Assembly (NCBI GenBank): GCA_965243715.1
Contig: CBDEVU010000017.1
Span: 1,178,001-1,242,000, forward strand
Direction of reading: 5' to 3'
Origin: UBA11606 sp965243715
Lineage (GTDB): Bacteria; Actinomycetota; Acidimicrobiia; Acidimicrobiales; Aldehydirespiratoraceae
Length of the DNA: 64,000 nucleotides
Below the pieces are notes generated by a model that ran no database searches, was not told where the DNA came from, and worked only from the letters and a program-made list of their open reading frames with translations. Below, in pieces: positions 44,990 to 53,914 of this stretch; position 1 is the stretch's first letter, and every line of letters begins with the position of its first letter. A program made the position numbers and the translations under genes.

Positions 44990-45841
44990 GACCCTTAACT
45001 AATCGTCACCAGCGGGCGCCCAGCGGAAGTCGGCGAGGCCAAAGCGCTCGGGCACGGGAGTTCGCCCGACCGTCAGACCATACTTGGCGTAGAAACCTCC
45101 GAACTGCTCACAACCAGCCGTCCAACGACAACGCTCTCCTTCTGCGACGGTCGACAGTCCAGAGATTCGGCTGTTGGTGGACCCTGGACCGAGACCGGGG
45201 ACCGATCCGAGGGCGAGTTTCGTCGGGAAAGTCGGGGCTCACCCGCTTCGTCTTCGGATACTGGGACGTCGAACCCAGTCAAGGTTGTGGCCCCTGCATC
45301 ACCCTCTAACGCACCATCGGCCTTGTACCTCAGCGCAGCATCGCCTAGTGGCTCCCCATCCGCCGTGGGTGAGGACTTCTCAACCACGGCGGGCATGGGT
45401 GGGATCGGAGTGGCCGCCATGTGAGCGAGTACGAACAGCGGGATCTCGTGCTCGGCGGCGAGGTCGGTCGTCATCGACTGCTGCGTCAACTCTTCCTCAC
45501 CACCGAGGAAGCTCGCCTAGTCGAAGGTCTCCTTGTCGAACAGAGCAGAGAAGAAGACCTTGGAACTGTGGCTGGTGAGCAGCGATTCGGTCTGGGTGAC
45601 CACACTCGTCGCCGATGCCGCGGCGTCTGGACCCCACGCCAAGCGAAGCTCCGACCGGTTCACGGAGGGGGCCCCGGAACATCGCCCGGAAGGCCTTAGC
45701 CCTGGTTCGCTACTACCGCCGCCAACTCAGGCCCTGACAGGCTTCGATGTGGATGCGGTCCTAGAGAAGCGACGCTGCGGTACTGGAATGAAGGCAGATG
45801 GACTCACGAGGTCAAACGTCAGAAAGGAGGGGACGCCCTCG
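44990..45841. other. Accessory spacer with only weak coding traces
   Basis: On the minus strand, just before 45001, a short frame reads FGGFYAKYGLTVGRTPVPER and FGLADFRWAP, resembling the end of a GNAT-type acetyltransferase, but its upstream part is broken. A minus-strand frame 45489-45073 and a plus-strand frame 45421-45699 overlap each other and lack domain signatures. I see no intact gene. Confidence 0.4.
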
Positions 45842-46312
45842 CTAGTGGCGGAGCATCTGCGCCGCGAATTCCAGAGCCTTATCAAGGGTCGTGACTCGGA
45901 GGTCTAGGCTGTTCAACTTCGCCAACAGTTCGGGACAGCCAGCGCCGGCTAGCCGATTGCCAACCTCGACAATCTCCGACGGGTCATCGAGCCCGTCGTG
46001 CTCGGGACCTAGGTACTTCAGCGCGAGCACCGCCAAGAGATCGCACAGATCGTCTGGCATCTGCACGGCCCGTGTGTCGACGAACTTCCGGCCCCAAACC
46101 GACGACGACTTGGCCAACGGTTGCAGGTCGGCGGCAACGGCCGTGGCGATGCAGAACGCCCAGAAGTCCAGTTGCCGTCGAAATGGAGCGTGCTCCGCTT
46201 CAGCTCTGCCCTTCTGGTGTTGGAGAACATACCGCTCGACGTCGTCGCGTGATTCGGTCGGGAGCCGAAGCGGGTGGGCTTGAGAGGACAACAGCATAGT
46301 GAAGTAGCTCAT
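45842..46312 (-). CDS. Small terminal protein of the phosphorothioation-linked operon
   Basis: The 156-residue, mainly helical protein has LDFWAFCIATAVAADLQPL, VQMPDDLCDLLAVLALKYLG and EVGNRLAGAGCPELLAKLNS. Its plan, with a central helix pair and then a degenerate A/G-x-x-L repeat, recalls the small Dnd-associated proteins that accompany phosphorothioate restriction genes, but similarity cannot be confirmed here. It starts 12 bases after the SMC-like ATPase and is the last gene of the operon. Confidence 0.65.
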   Translation of the reverse strand: MSYFTMLLSSQAHPLRLPTESRDDVERYVLQHQKGRAEAEHAPFRRQLDFWAFCIATAVAADLQPLAKSSSVWGRKFVDTRAVQMPDDLCDLLAVLALKYLGPEHDGLDDPSEIVEVGNRLAGAGCPELLAKLNSLDLRVTTLDKALEFAAQMLRH

Positions 46313-46324
46313 GGCGATCGTCTC

Positions 46325-48562
46325 CTAGTTCCTCTTCGACCAGCCGGGGGATCCAGCCTGCCCCGTTCGTTCACATACGTCGCAGAACTCTCTCGGGGCA
46401 CATTCGCAGAGCAGAGAGACTCGGCGTTGATCAGTCCAGTTGACGACGTCCCCGCCGTCGCCTGCATCGATCGCAGACCACTGCCCAGTCAACGTGTAGG
46501 TCACGCCAGCCTTCTCGGCCACAATCTCGACCTCCGATTGCGTCTCCAAGTCCGAACCAGTGAGTAACAGAATCGGTTGACCCGAGTTCTCCGCCGTTGC
46601 CCGCAACGTGTTGCGGCGGACCGCGCCGGACATCGAGTTGAGCAACGAGTCGGCCAGTAGTGGCGCCTCGGTACGCGACTCTGAACAAAGCGCAAGCACG
46701 AAGGACAGAGCAAGCACTCGCCGCGAGGCACCGTTGATCTCGAATGCGGACATCGCACGACCGCGAGCGTTCAGAGCGTAAATCTCGAACTGCTTACTCT
46801 GTTCCTTGACGCGACGCACACCGACCTCGCTGAACATTCGGAGGGTTGCCTTGCTTCCTTGCGCCTCTTCGTAGTCATCGTCAGCGACGTTCTCCGCCAT
46901 GTTGGCGAACAGGCGATTCATCTTTCGCGACAGTTCCTCAACTTGTTTGAACTGGATCGTCTGGTATGCGCCATCGAGCACCTGCGTTACAAGATCAGCC
47001 AAATTCTGCGCAACTTGTTTGTCTTTGGCGGCTCGCTCATTGCGATTTCGCTGGTGTATCTGTTTGTCGAGGGAGTTCACACTGCTGTCGAGACCCGGCA
47101 GCTCATGTTCATTAAGCACGACACTTCGACGCCGGTTTGAGATCAAGGTATTGAGCGTGTCCAACTCGTTGCGAATGATCTGGATGTGTTCTTCATCGAG
47201 AGCATCTAGCTTCGCCTCAATATCGCGATACTCGAACCTGAGCGTTTCGAGCTCTTCGTCGACCTCCGCTAGCTGGCCAGAGAGATCGTGACATCGTTTC
47301 TCCCAGGCCGGACCATGGTTGGTATGGTAAAACAGACCCCTCGCAGCTTCGTAGAGGTGACCAAGATAGTCGGCGCGTTTCTCATTCTCTGCTGTGTCGG
47401 CGAGCAGGTCCGCGACGTGGTGCCGGTGAAGTCCATCTCTCTCGAGGTCCTGACCGCAGATGCAGGTGCCGGATTCGAGAAGCTGTCGGACGAAGAGGAG
47501 GTGTTTTTGTGGAATCCGTCCGCTGTCGTAGAGCGGCTTGAGCATTCCGTGGGCGCCGGTGATGCCCACGGCTGCCAACGGTGCGAGCAGCATTGTGGAT
47601 GCGAGCTCATTCGCTAGCTCTGCCAGCGTCCGTGTGCGGGCCTTGGAGGCTGTCGCGAAGCTGGCCCGATTGTTCTTCCGCCGTGCTCGGATCTGCTCGG
47701 CAGCACCAATGTCTTTCAATTCTCGTTCCAGATTGTCGTTGGCTCGGTCGATTTGGCCTTGCAGGTCAGCAATTTGTTCGTTCGCTTCGCTAATCTGACG
47801 AACTCGGTTATCTCGGTCATCTCGCAACTGGTCGACTTCGATCTGCATTGCGTCGAGATCCGCGTCTCCCACCGCTTTCGTGGCCGCGGCACCAAACGCC
47901 TTTCCGATTGCCGCGACTCGACCCGACGCGCGGTTGAAGATGTCGATTCCAAGGAGGCTGTGGATTGCCGCTGTGGTTTTCGCCTCTACGTCCTTACGGC
48001 TCATGACCTGGCCCTCGCTGCCACCAACGAAGTCAGCTGCCTCGTCAGCGTCCATGACGAAGAAATCCCGAAGGTCCCACGGCAGGAGCTGCTCGATGAC
48101 TGCATCGACAGCAGCCTGGTGGGGATTCCAGGTGCCGTCTGCCTCGCGAACCATAAGCTGCGCTTGGTCGTTGATTCGACGAAAGTCCGGCTCGTCGTCT
48201 TTCGTCGCTGGCTTGCCGACTGTCGTTACCGAACGCACGAACTGGTACACGGTAGACAAGTCCGCACCCTCGCTGTCATGTCGAGAAGCTCCGTCCGTCT
48301 CGAACTCAATCGCGACCTTCGTCGTGATTCCAGCCTCTTCGGGACTCCACCAAGCGGGATGCAGCGAGAACCTCGCTGCATCGCCCGGTAAACCCTTCTC
48401 GCTGTACATCCCCCACCGGACCGCTCTCAGAAACGTTGTCTTTCCTGACCCGTTCTCTGCGCGGATGACCGTCATCGGATAGTCCGGGTTAGCGGACGGC
48501 TCAACGACGATCCGGTCGAAGCAGGCGAAGTTCTCAATCTCGATCCGACGCATTCTGAGCAC
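46325..48562 (-). CDS. SMC/DndD-like ATPase with zinc-hook motif
   Basis: The 745-residue protein starts MLRMRRIEIENFACFDRIVV with Walker A AENGSGKTT at residues 36-43. A long coiled-coil-rich centre contains a CICG hook (GTCICGQDL), as in Rad50 and DndD-like proteins. The C-terminal ATPase half has GASRRVLALSFVLAL as signature and APLLADSLLNSMSG in place of a canonical Walker B. The very C-terminus carries a further Cys cluster (CECAPREFCDVC). It resembles ATPases of phosphorothioate restriction systems. It is separated from neighbours by two and twelve bases. Confidence 0.8.
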   Translation of the reverse strand: MLRMRRIEIENFACFDRIVVEPSANPDYPMTVIRAENGSGKTTFLRAVRWGMYSEKGLPGDAARFSLHPAWWSPEEAGITTKVAIEFETDGASRHDSEGADLSTVYQFVRSVTTVGKPATKDDEPDFRRINDQAQLMVREADGTWNPHQAAVDAVIEQLLPWDLRDFFVMDADEAADFVGGSEGQVMSRKDVEAKTTAAIHSLLGIDIFNRASGRVAAIGKAFGAAATKAVGDADLDAMQIEVDQLRDDRDNRVRQISEANEQIADLQGQIDRANDNLERELKDIGAAEQIRARRKNNRASFATASKARTRTLAELANELASTMLLAPLAAVGITGAHGMLKPLYDSGRIPQKHLLFVRQLLESGTCICGQDLERDGLHRHHVADLLADTAENEKRADYLGHLYEAARGLFYHTNHGPAWEKRCHDLSGQLAEVDEELETLRFEYRDIEAKLDALDEEHIQIIRNELDTLNTLISNRRRSVVLNEHELPGLDSSVNSLDKQIHQRNRNERAAKDKQVAQNLADLVTQVLDGAYQTIQFKQVEELSRKMNRLFANMAENVADDDYEEAQGSKATLRMFSEVGVRRVKEQSKQFEIYALNARGRAMSAFEINGASRRVLALSFVLALCSESRTEAPLLADSLLNSMSGAVRRNTLRATAENSGQPILLLTGSDLETQSEVEIVAEKAGVTYTLTGQWSAIDAGDGGDVVNWTDQRRVSLLCECAPREFCDVCERTGQAGSPGWSKRN

Positions 48563-48564
48563 GA

Positions 48565-48780
48565 CTACTCACCTTCTCGGAGGACAGCCATCGCTGCGCC
48601 ATAGATTAGGTCTTCGATCTTCTGTTTGATGTTCGTTCCCTTCGTGCGGTGTTGGTCTTCGAGATTCACTATCTTCATCACGAGATGCGCGAGCGCATCG
48701 GAATCAACTTCTTCTCCCGAAGCAAGCCGCTGCGACTGGCTTTTGATCTCATGAAAGATGCGGTCGTAGTTGTTTACCAC
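48565..48780 (-). CDS. Small helical protein between helicase and ATPase
   Basis: The 71-residue protein (MVNNYDRIFHEIKSQSQRL, ALAHLVMKIVNLEDQHRTKG, EDLIYGAAMAVLREGE) is predicted fully helical. Its start overlaps the end of the helicase gene by seven bases and its stop lies two bases before the ATPase start, so stoichiometric expression with both is likely. No family is recognised; a linker or adaptor role is inference. Confidence 0.65.
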   Translation of the reverse strand: MVNNYDRIFHEIKSQSQRLASGEEVDSDALAHLVMKIVNLEDQHRTKGTNIKQKIEDLIYGAAMAVLREGE

Positions 48781-51017
48781 GGGTCTCCTTGGGGTGTCGC
48801 GGGTGCGACGAGATAATCACCTGGGTGTTGTAGGACCCGTTGGTCGACGACTTGGGGCCAATACGCTCCTCGAATCGTTTCGAGCGTTGTGAGGACGCCG
48901 TCACCGCCGGCAGCGTTTCGAGCATGCGCTGCAAAAGAGTACGCCCGGTTGAGTTCTGAGTGAATAATCTTGCGTACACTTGCTGGCCCGGTCGTGGTCG
49001 CGAGGCTCGCCGGAGGAAGTGCTATGAAATCATGAACGAGAGCCCACTGCTTGCCGGGCGATCTCCGAAGCACGCGACCCCGGCGCTGAATCCATTCACG
49101 TTGCACTGTCGATGAAGCGATAATGAACGCCTCTCGAATACTTGGGATATCGACACCCTCGTCGAGGACCTTCTTAGCGAGCAGTACTTGGTACCCGCCC
49201 TGTTCGAACGTTGAAAGCGTTTCGTTCAGCAGTTGCGGATTTGCTGTCGTGTTCTGGGTGACCGGCGCCCAACGAATGCCTAAGGAACCTAGCATCTCTC
49301 CGATTTGGTCAAACTGCTCGGGGTTCTTAGCGGAGGCGTAGATCAGCGCGTGTGTCAGATGCTTGGGCCCGCGCGCCGTCAGGACCGCATGAAGCAGGGA
49401 TATTTTGGCCTGTGCGGTCTCGACGATTCTCCGCCTAGCGATCAGCAGACGCTGAACCGTGTCGCCATCATCGCCTCGGCCCATGGCCGCCCCGATTCGC
49501 CCGCTTAGCTCGACAAACTCATCGAGTTCGTCCTCGTCGAGTGTTGCTGCGTGCACGTAGTAGTTGTACGGCGTGAGGCAGAATCCGATTGCGCGGTCAA
49601 GACCGAACTCGTACACCGGCGACCCGAAGAACTCAAAGATCTCTTCGGTACCGTCGGGATCGTACTGTCGCTCCGGGGTTGCAGACAATGCCAAACGGCG
49701 TTCGAATAGTTCAGGTTTGTTGTCGATGAACCCTTTGGCTCCGAGCGAGTGAGCTTCATCCGCTATGAACATCGTTGGAATCGGGGTCCCTGTGCGCTTC
49801 GCCTTCACAGCGACGGTGTTTTGAAAAGCGGGAGTACACAACATGTTGTTGGTGACCACGAGGAGGTGCGTGCCCCCTCTCGCCAAACGTCGAAAGAACG
49901 TCGTTAGCGCGATATCGGCATTCCGTTCACGACTCGGGGCAGTGGCAGTGATACCAAATCTCTCCACTTCATTGACCCATTGATCAACTAGTGGTGACGA
50001 CGGCGCCGAGGTAACAACCAGGAACGGTTTGTCTCCGAGTCGATCCTGCGCTCGGGTTGCACAGATCAGTGCTGTTAGCGTCTTCCCAGCACCTGTGGCC
50101 ATCGCGATCGTGCCCCGTTCAGGCACCTCTCCGGTTTCCCAAGCTCGCACCGCCTCGCCTTGGTGTCCGTAGTCGCCTTCCTCCCAGACAAGCCATTCGG
50201 GGATCACGAGGCGAGGGTTCGTCGAGGACGACCTCCGCGCAAATCGCTGGCGGAGCGTCTCTGCCGCATCGCTGGCCCATGCTGGCTCTCCGTCGTCGCT
50301 CACAGCGGCCTTGTAGTCGCTGGGGGTAGGAGCCATGTCGGGAGCCGTCCGGATGATGTCTTGTTCCACTGCTTCCGGCAGATCGAGAACCTGAGCGATT
50401 CCTGGACTTCGCCCGCGCGACCAGTCGTTGAGGATCGAGATTCCATCCAAGACTCGACCTCGACTGAACTCGTTCCATGTGACATCGACGTCGAGATGCT
50501 CAACACCATCTGCTACACCTCTCCCAGTCGCGTTCCCCGATCCTCGCGCAAGTACTTGATCCTTCCCATCGTCGAACAGCCAGATCTTCGGGTGGTAGTT
50601 CGACTCCGGTCTTGGAATCGCTATTCGCAGCCGAAGGCGACCTGTGGCGATCATCCATGCGAGGCACTCCAGAGCGTGGCGCTCAAGCGCAGATGTGTTC
50701 GCCTTACCACCCTGGAATACGTTGGCAATCCGTTCGCTGGCTTCGTCGGCCGACATAACCAATGCACGATCTATAGCGGCCTTCTCCGCTGCGAAGATCG
50801 CTGGTGACACGGTCAGGTCAATCGGGACCGTATCGGTCCTGTTCAGGTAGTTGGCGAGCCCTGGGGCGAGCCGTGAGATCCATCCCGCGGTGAACCAGCC
50901 AAAGGCACCACGTACCGACGTTGCCGCCTGGAACCCGGGGATGAGGATGCGAGGGCCAACGGACTCATCCGGCAAGCGGTATATCCCGGGCTGAAGCGTC
51001 GGTTCGTCCGCAAGCAT
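48774..51017 (-). CDS. PLD-domain SF2 helicase, restriction subunit candidate
   Basis: The N-terminal third has a phospholipase-D-like half site, YHPKIWLFDDG followed by GSGNATG. The SF2 helicase core follows: motif I ATGAGKT, II IADEAHS, III ALSATPER, V LLAKKVLDEGVDIP and VI REWIQRRGRVLRR. At 747 residues it matches the architecture of helicase-nuclease proteins linked to DNA phosphorothioation. Only one HxK site is visible, so a dimer would be needed for PLD chemistry. It starts two bases after the previous stop. Confidence 0.85.
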   Translation of the reverse strand: MLADEPTLQPGIYRLPDESVGPRILIPGFQAATSVRGAFGWFTAGWISRLAPGLANYLNRTDTVPIDLTVSPAIFAAEKAAIDRALVMSADEASERIANVFQGGKANTSALERHALECLAWMIATGRLRLRIAIPRPESNYHPKIWLFDDGKDQVLARGSGNATGRGVADGVEHLDVDVTWNEFSRGRVLDGISILNDWSRGRSPGIAQVLDLPEAVEQDIIRTAPDMAPTPSDYKAAVSDDGEPAWASDAAETLRQRFARRSSSTNPRLVIPEWLVWEEGDYGHQGEAVRAWETGEVPERGTIAMATGAGKTLTALICATRAQDRLGDKPFLVVTSAPSSPLVDQWVNEVERFGITATAPSRERNADIALTTFFRRLARGGTHLLVVTNNMLCTPAFQNTVAVKAKRTGTPIPTMFIADEAHSLGAKGFIDNKPELFERRLALSATPERQYDPDGTEEIFEFFGSPVYEFGLDRAIGFCLTPYNYYVHAATLDEDELDEFVELSGRIGAAMGRGDDGDTVQRLLIARRRIVETAQAKISLLHAVLTARGPKHLTHALIYASAKNPEQFDQIGEMLGSLGIRWAPVTQNTTANPQLLNETLSTFEQGGYQVLLAKKVLDEGVDIPSIREAFIIASSTVQREWIQRRGRVLRRSPGKQWALVHDFIALPPASLATTTGPASVRKIIHSELNRAYSFAAHARNAAGGDGVLTTLETIRGAYWPQVVDQRVLQHPGDYLVAPATPQGDPW

Positions 51018-51019
51018 CC

Positions 51020-53056
51020 CTAGATGAACCGCCGACGTTTCTTGATCCGCTGTAACAGATCGTCTGCATCAGCGGAGCCGGACTCTGGAGCGTCCTCGTG
51101 GATGGCAAGACAAGCGCGGCCATCGCTTAGCAGTTCGAGGCGAACGACCATCCCCGCGCTAGCGCCAAGTGCCTTCAGCGGATCAGCTAAATATCCCACG
51201 GATGCTGTACCGTTCGGCGACCACAGGCGCCAGACCACCGAGAGCGGCTCGCACCCAGCGGGGTCCACGAGTTCGACCCGAACGGCCTCGTTGGGCCCAC
51301 ACCCGAGAGCCCGAGCCACCTCCGGCGGGACGCCGAGAACGCTGTAGCCACGGAGGTATCGCTCCTCGACGGGGAACGTCCAATACGGATTGCCAGCCTC
51401 GTTTCGCCCGTCGATCACATCGTCAAGATCGCGGTAGTTCAGCGTGGACGGATCAGTGACGCTGACATAGCCATCACGAACGGTGAAATGTGGTGTCGCC
51501 AGATAGCTCCAGACACTGCCCTCGGCCACGCCAAAAAGCCGAGGGAGCTCCTCGAGGACCCGCTCGGTGGTGGTAACGCCGCCATCCTCTTCGATCCGCT
51601 GGATGATCTCGGCTGGGATGCCCTCGTAGATGTCATCGATCCAACCGACGAGGCCCCACCGATACTTGTCTGAGCGCGCCACATCCTCGATCCCTGACAG
51701 GTGTGCACCCAGGCGATTCACGTCGAGTCCGCAGAGCTCAGCGATCTCTTCTTTGGTCGCTGGACGGCCGATCTCCAACAACGCTGCCTTAACCTGCGCC
51801 CTAGCGGTCTTTTGAAAGCCGAGACTCTCGCCGATTCGGTGGAGTCCCGCGGCCTCTAGCAGTTCGTTCCAATAGCCGCTCTCAGCCAGGGCATCGAACT
51901 CATCCCTCAGGTTCTCCTCCGGTAGCAGCCCAACGCTGTCCGAGAGTTCCTTGGCCCGATTCTTTAGACGCTCAAAGCTGCTCGCCGCCTCCGGGCTGAG
52001 CCTCAACCGACCCGCTGAAGAACGACCCATCCAAACGACCAGATACCGCACTGCCAAGTCATCGGCAGCGTCCAACTCCGACGAACACCCCAGGAACTCG
52101 TGAACCATCCCGGCCAGGTCGTCCGCGGTGACGACAGCCGGGACAAGTGGCCCCCAGAGCCCGACGACCTCTGACATGAGATCCCCCAAGGACTTTTCGA
52201 GGTTGTTCTTGACCCGCTTCTCTGTCTGGCGAATACACTCGCTGGTGACGCCAAGCTGCTGCCCAAGTTTCCTGCGTCCCGTCGGATTGGCCACATATAC
52301 TCGCCTGGCGAGGACTGCGGCTTCCACCTCTCTACTCTCCCCGATCAGTCGCCGTGTCGCCGATCGTATGAGCGAACCGACCGGCTCAGGGTCGACTAGC
52401 TCATCTAATCGGATTTGAGATAGTATCCCGGAGAGGCCAGTAAATCTGAGGATGCCCTCCAGGTCTCTATCGAGAGCATCAGCAACAGTCTCGGCGCCTC
52501 GGTAGTTCATCGAGGCGCTAAACAACGCTGCTAGCTGTTGGTTCAGATGGCGCCATGACTCACGACTCGGCTCTACCCCCCAGGATCCGTCAGGAGCTTC
52601 AGCCTCCTGTGAGGCCAAGTCTTCGTCGCTCGACCCTCCAACGGGGTGGTCACCGGGGTGTTCGCGGACAACCCTCTCAGCATGGGCCACGCACCATTCG
52701 ACCACCGACCGCACGGTCACATCGCCAGCGTTCCTAAAACCTTGGATATGAGCCGGCTCGAGGTCGAGGACCTGTTCCCAGGCATCGACGCCATTGTGCT
52801 GTAAGCAGTTGCGAGCCCGTACCGGTAGCTCGAATAGTGGAACCTCACCTTGAAGTCTCGCCAAGGGTGGCAGGAGTTCGCGGAGCGGTTGTCGATCCGT
52901 CGCCAGCAGCAAGTCGACGATCATCTCGCGTGGCTGGCTGCTCTTGAGCAGATCGTCAAGCCAGCTCTGGCTTGCCCTGGAGGTAAGGGGGCAGATTTTC
53001 GCTAGGATCCAACCGGGACACCGCCAGACTGACGGCTCGCTAGGCATCTCCTCCAT
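51020..53056 (-). CDS. RNAP alpha-CTD/sigma region 4-like DNA-binding protein
   Basis: Residues about 75-125 (LFELPVRARNCLQHNGVDAW, then DLEPAHIQGFRNAGDVTVRS) match the helix-hairpin-helix C-terminal domain of RNA polymerase alpha. Residues about 258-285 (GRRKLGQQLGVTSECIRQTE) match sigma-70 region 4. The second half has winged-helix-like repeats (RPATKEEIAELCGLDVNRLG; VTTTERVLEELPRLFGVAEG). The 678-residue protein probably binds DNA rather than transcribing. The start at 53056 has TAGGAG upstream. It lies directly after sspD and may be one of the SspF/G/H-type restriction proteins. Confidence 0.75.
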   Translation of the reverse strand: MEEMPSEPSVWRCPGWILAKICPLTSRASQSWLDDLLKSSQPREMIVDLLLATDRQPLRELLPPLARLQGEVPLFELPVRARNCLQHNGVDAWEQVLDLEPAHIQGFRNAGDVTVRSVVEWCVAHAERVVREHPGDHPVGGSSDEDLASQEAEAPDGSWGVEPSRESWRHLNQQLAALFSASMNYRGAETVADALDRDLEGILRFTGLSGILSQIRLDELVDPEPVGSLIRSATRRLIGESREVEAAVLARRVYVANPTGRRKLGQQLGVTSECIRQTEKRVKNNLEKSLGDLMSEVVGLWGPLVPAVVTADDLAGMVHEFLGCSSELDAADDLAVRYLVVWMGRSSAGRLRLSPEAASSFERLKNRAKELSDSVGLLPEENLRDEFDALAESGYWNELLEAAGLHRIGESLGFQKTARAQVKAALLEIGRPATKEEIAELCGLDVNRLGAHLSGIEDVARSDKYRWGLVGWIDDIYEGIPAEIIQRIEEDGGVTTTERVLEELPRLFGVAEGSVWSYLATPHFTVRDGYVSVTDPSTLNYRDLDDVIDGRNEAGNPYWTFPVEERYLRGYSVLGVPPEVARALGCGPNEAVRVELVDPAGCEPLSVVWRLWSPNGTASVGYLADPLKALGASAGMVVRLELLSDGRACLAIHEDAPESGSADADDLLQRIKKRRRFI

Positions 53057-53065
53057 CGTCTGCTC

Positions 53066-53914
53066 CTATAGGGCGCAGACAGCGCAGGCTTCGCTGTCGT
53101 CATCTTCATCGAAGGCGCCGACTAGTGCCTCGATCAGCGGCCGGTTTGGACGCTCCGTGGTCTTTCGTTCAAGAGCAGCCTCGTGCCGTTCCATGATTTC
53201 ATCGCTTCGCCCGATCAGTTCGACGAGGGTCTCGCTGCCTGTCCAGGTGTACTGACGGCCAGCCATCGCCGTGCTGCCGAAATCCGCATCGCCGTCGACG
53301 CCAGCATCCTGGAGCACCTTCTGTTCGATCGCAACGGCACGTTCAAACAAATCCGGGTGCTTGTTCGCAAGCCCGACCCACTCGGCTTTGCGTTGGTAGA
53401 AACAGAAGTAGCAACCGGAGCGCGTCCGCCACTCGTAGTAGGTTGGGAGCCCGATGCCGGCATCGTCAAGGATTCGCATGACTCCGTCGTAGTCGACGTC
53501 GTCGTCGATGAACGGAAAGACCGTCTTGATGTTGGTCTTGGTGGAGATATAGCCCTTTCGATTTGCCTCGTCGGCACGGATCGCGACGTAGGAGATAGCC
53601 GGTTCATCGCCGACCCACTCCTCGATCGGCTTGATCTTCATGTTCTTGGTGCACCACCGCATCTGCGGTGAGGGCAAGACGCCACGGAACACCTCGAACC
53701 AGTGATCGAAGCCGCGCAGAGCGTTCAGCCGCTGAATTGGTTTCCCAAGGATGACTTCGAGACGGACTAGGTACTCATAGGTCTCTGGGAGCTCAGCACC
53801 CGTATCGCAGAAGAAGTACTCCATCTCAGGCACCCGGTAACGCAGGTGTACAGCGAGCGCGGAGGAGTCCTTTCCGCCCGAGATCCCACAGATATGTCGT
53901 ACGCCATCAACCAT
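53066..53914 (-). CDS. sspD: SspD-like PAPS-reductase-family ATP pyrophosphatase
   Basis: The PP-loop SGGKDSS is at residues 12-18, close to the N-terminus. CDTGAELPETYEYL, RWCTKNMKIKPIEEW and the GCYFCFYQRK pair follow, as in DndC/SspD proteins that activate the DNA phosphate for sulfur transfer. A further CAVC lies at the C-terminus (282 residues). The ATG overlaps the end of the preceding gene by eight bases. Position in an A-B-C-D order supports the assignment. Confidence 0.88.
   Translation of the reverse strand: MVDGVRHICGISGGKDSSALAVHLRYRVPEMEYFFCDTGAELPETYEYLVRLEVILGKPIQRLNALRGFDHWFEVFRGVLPSPQMRWCTKNMKIKPIEEWVGDEPAISYVAIRADEANRKGYISTKTNIKTVFPFIDDDVDYDGVMRILDDAGIGLPTYYEWRTRSGCYFCFYQRKAEWVGLANKHPDLFERAVAIEQKVLQDAGVDGDADFGSTAMAGRQYTWTGSETLVELIGRSDEIMERHEAALERKTTERPNRPLIEALVGAFDEDDDSEACAVCAL

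Noticed and set aside
45073..45489. 138-residue minus-strand frame as a gene
   Set aside because: The composition is repetitive (Pro, Glu, Ser, Val), no RBS or domain is visible, and the frame conflicts with a better but broken trace ending near 45001.
46325..48562. Calling the SMC-like ATPase dndD and the locus a Dnd system
   Set aside because: The modification genes include DUF4007 and a separate large P-loop ATPase, which fit Ssp; no dndB-type DGQHR protein or clear dndE is present.
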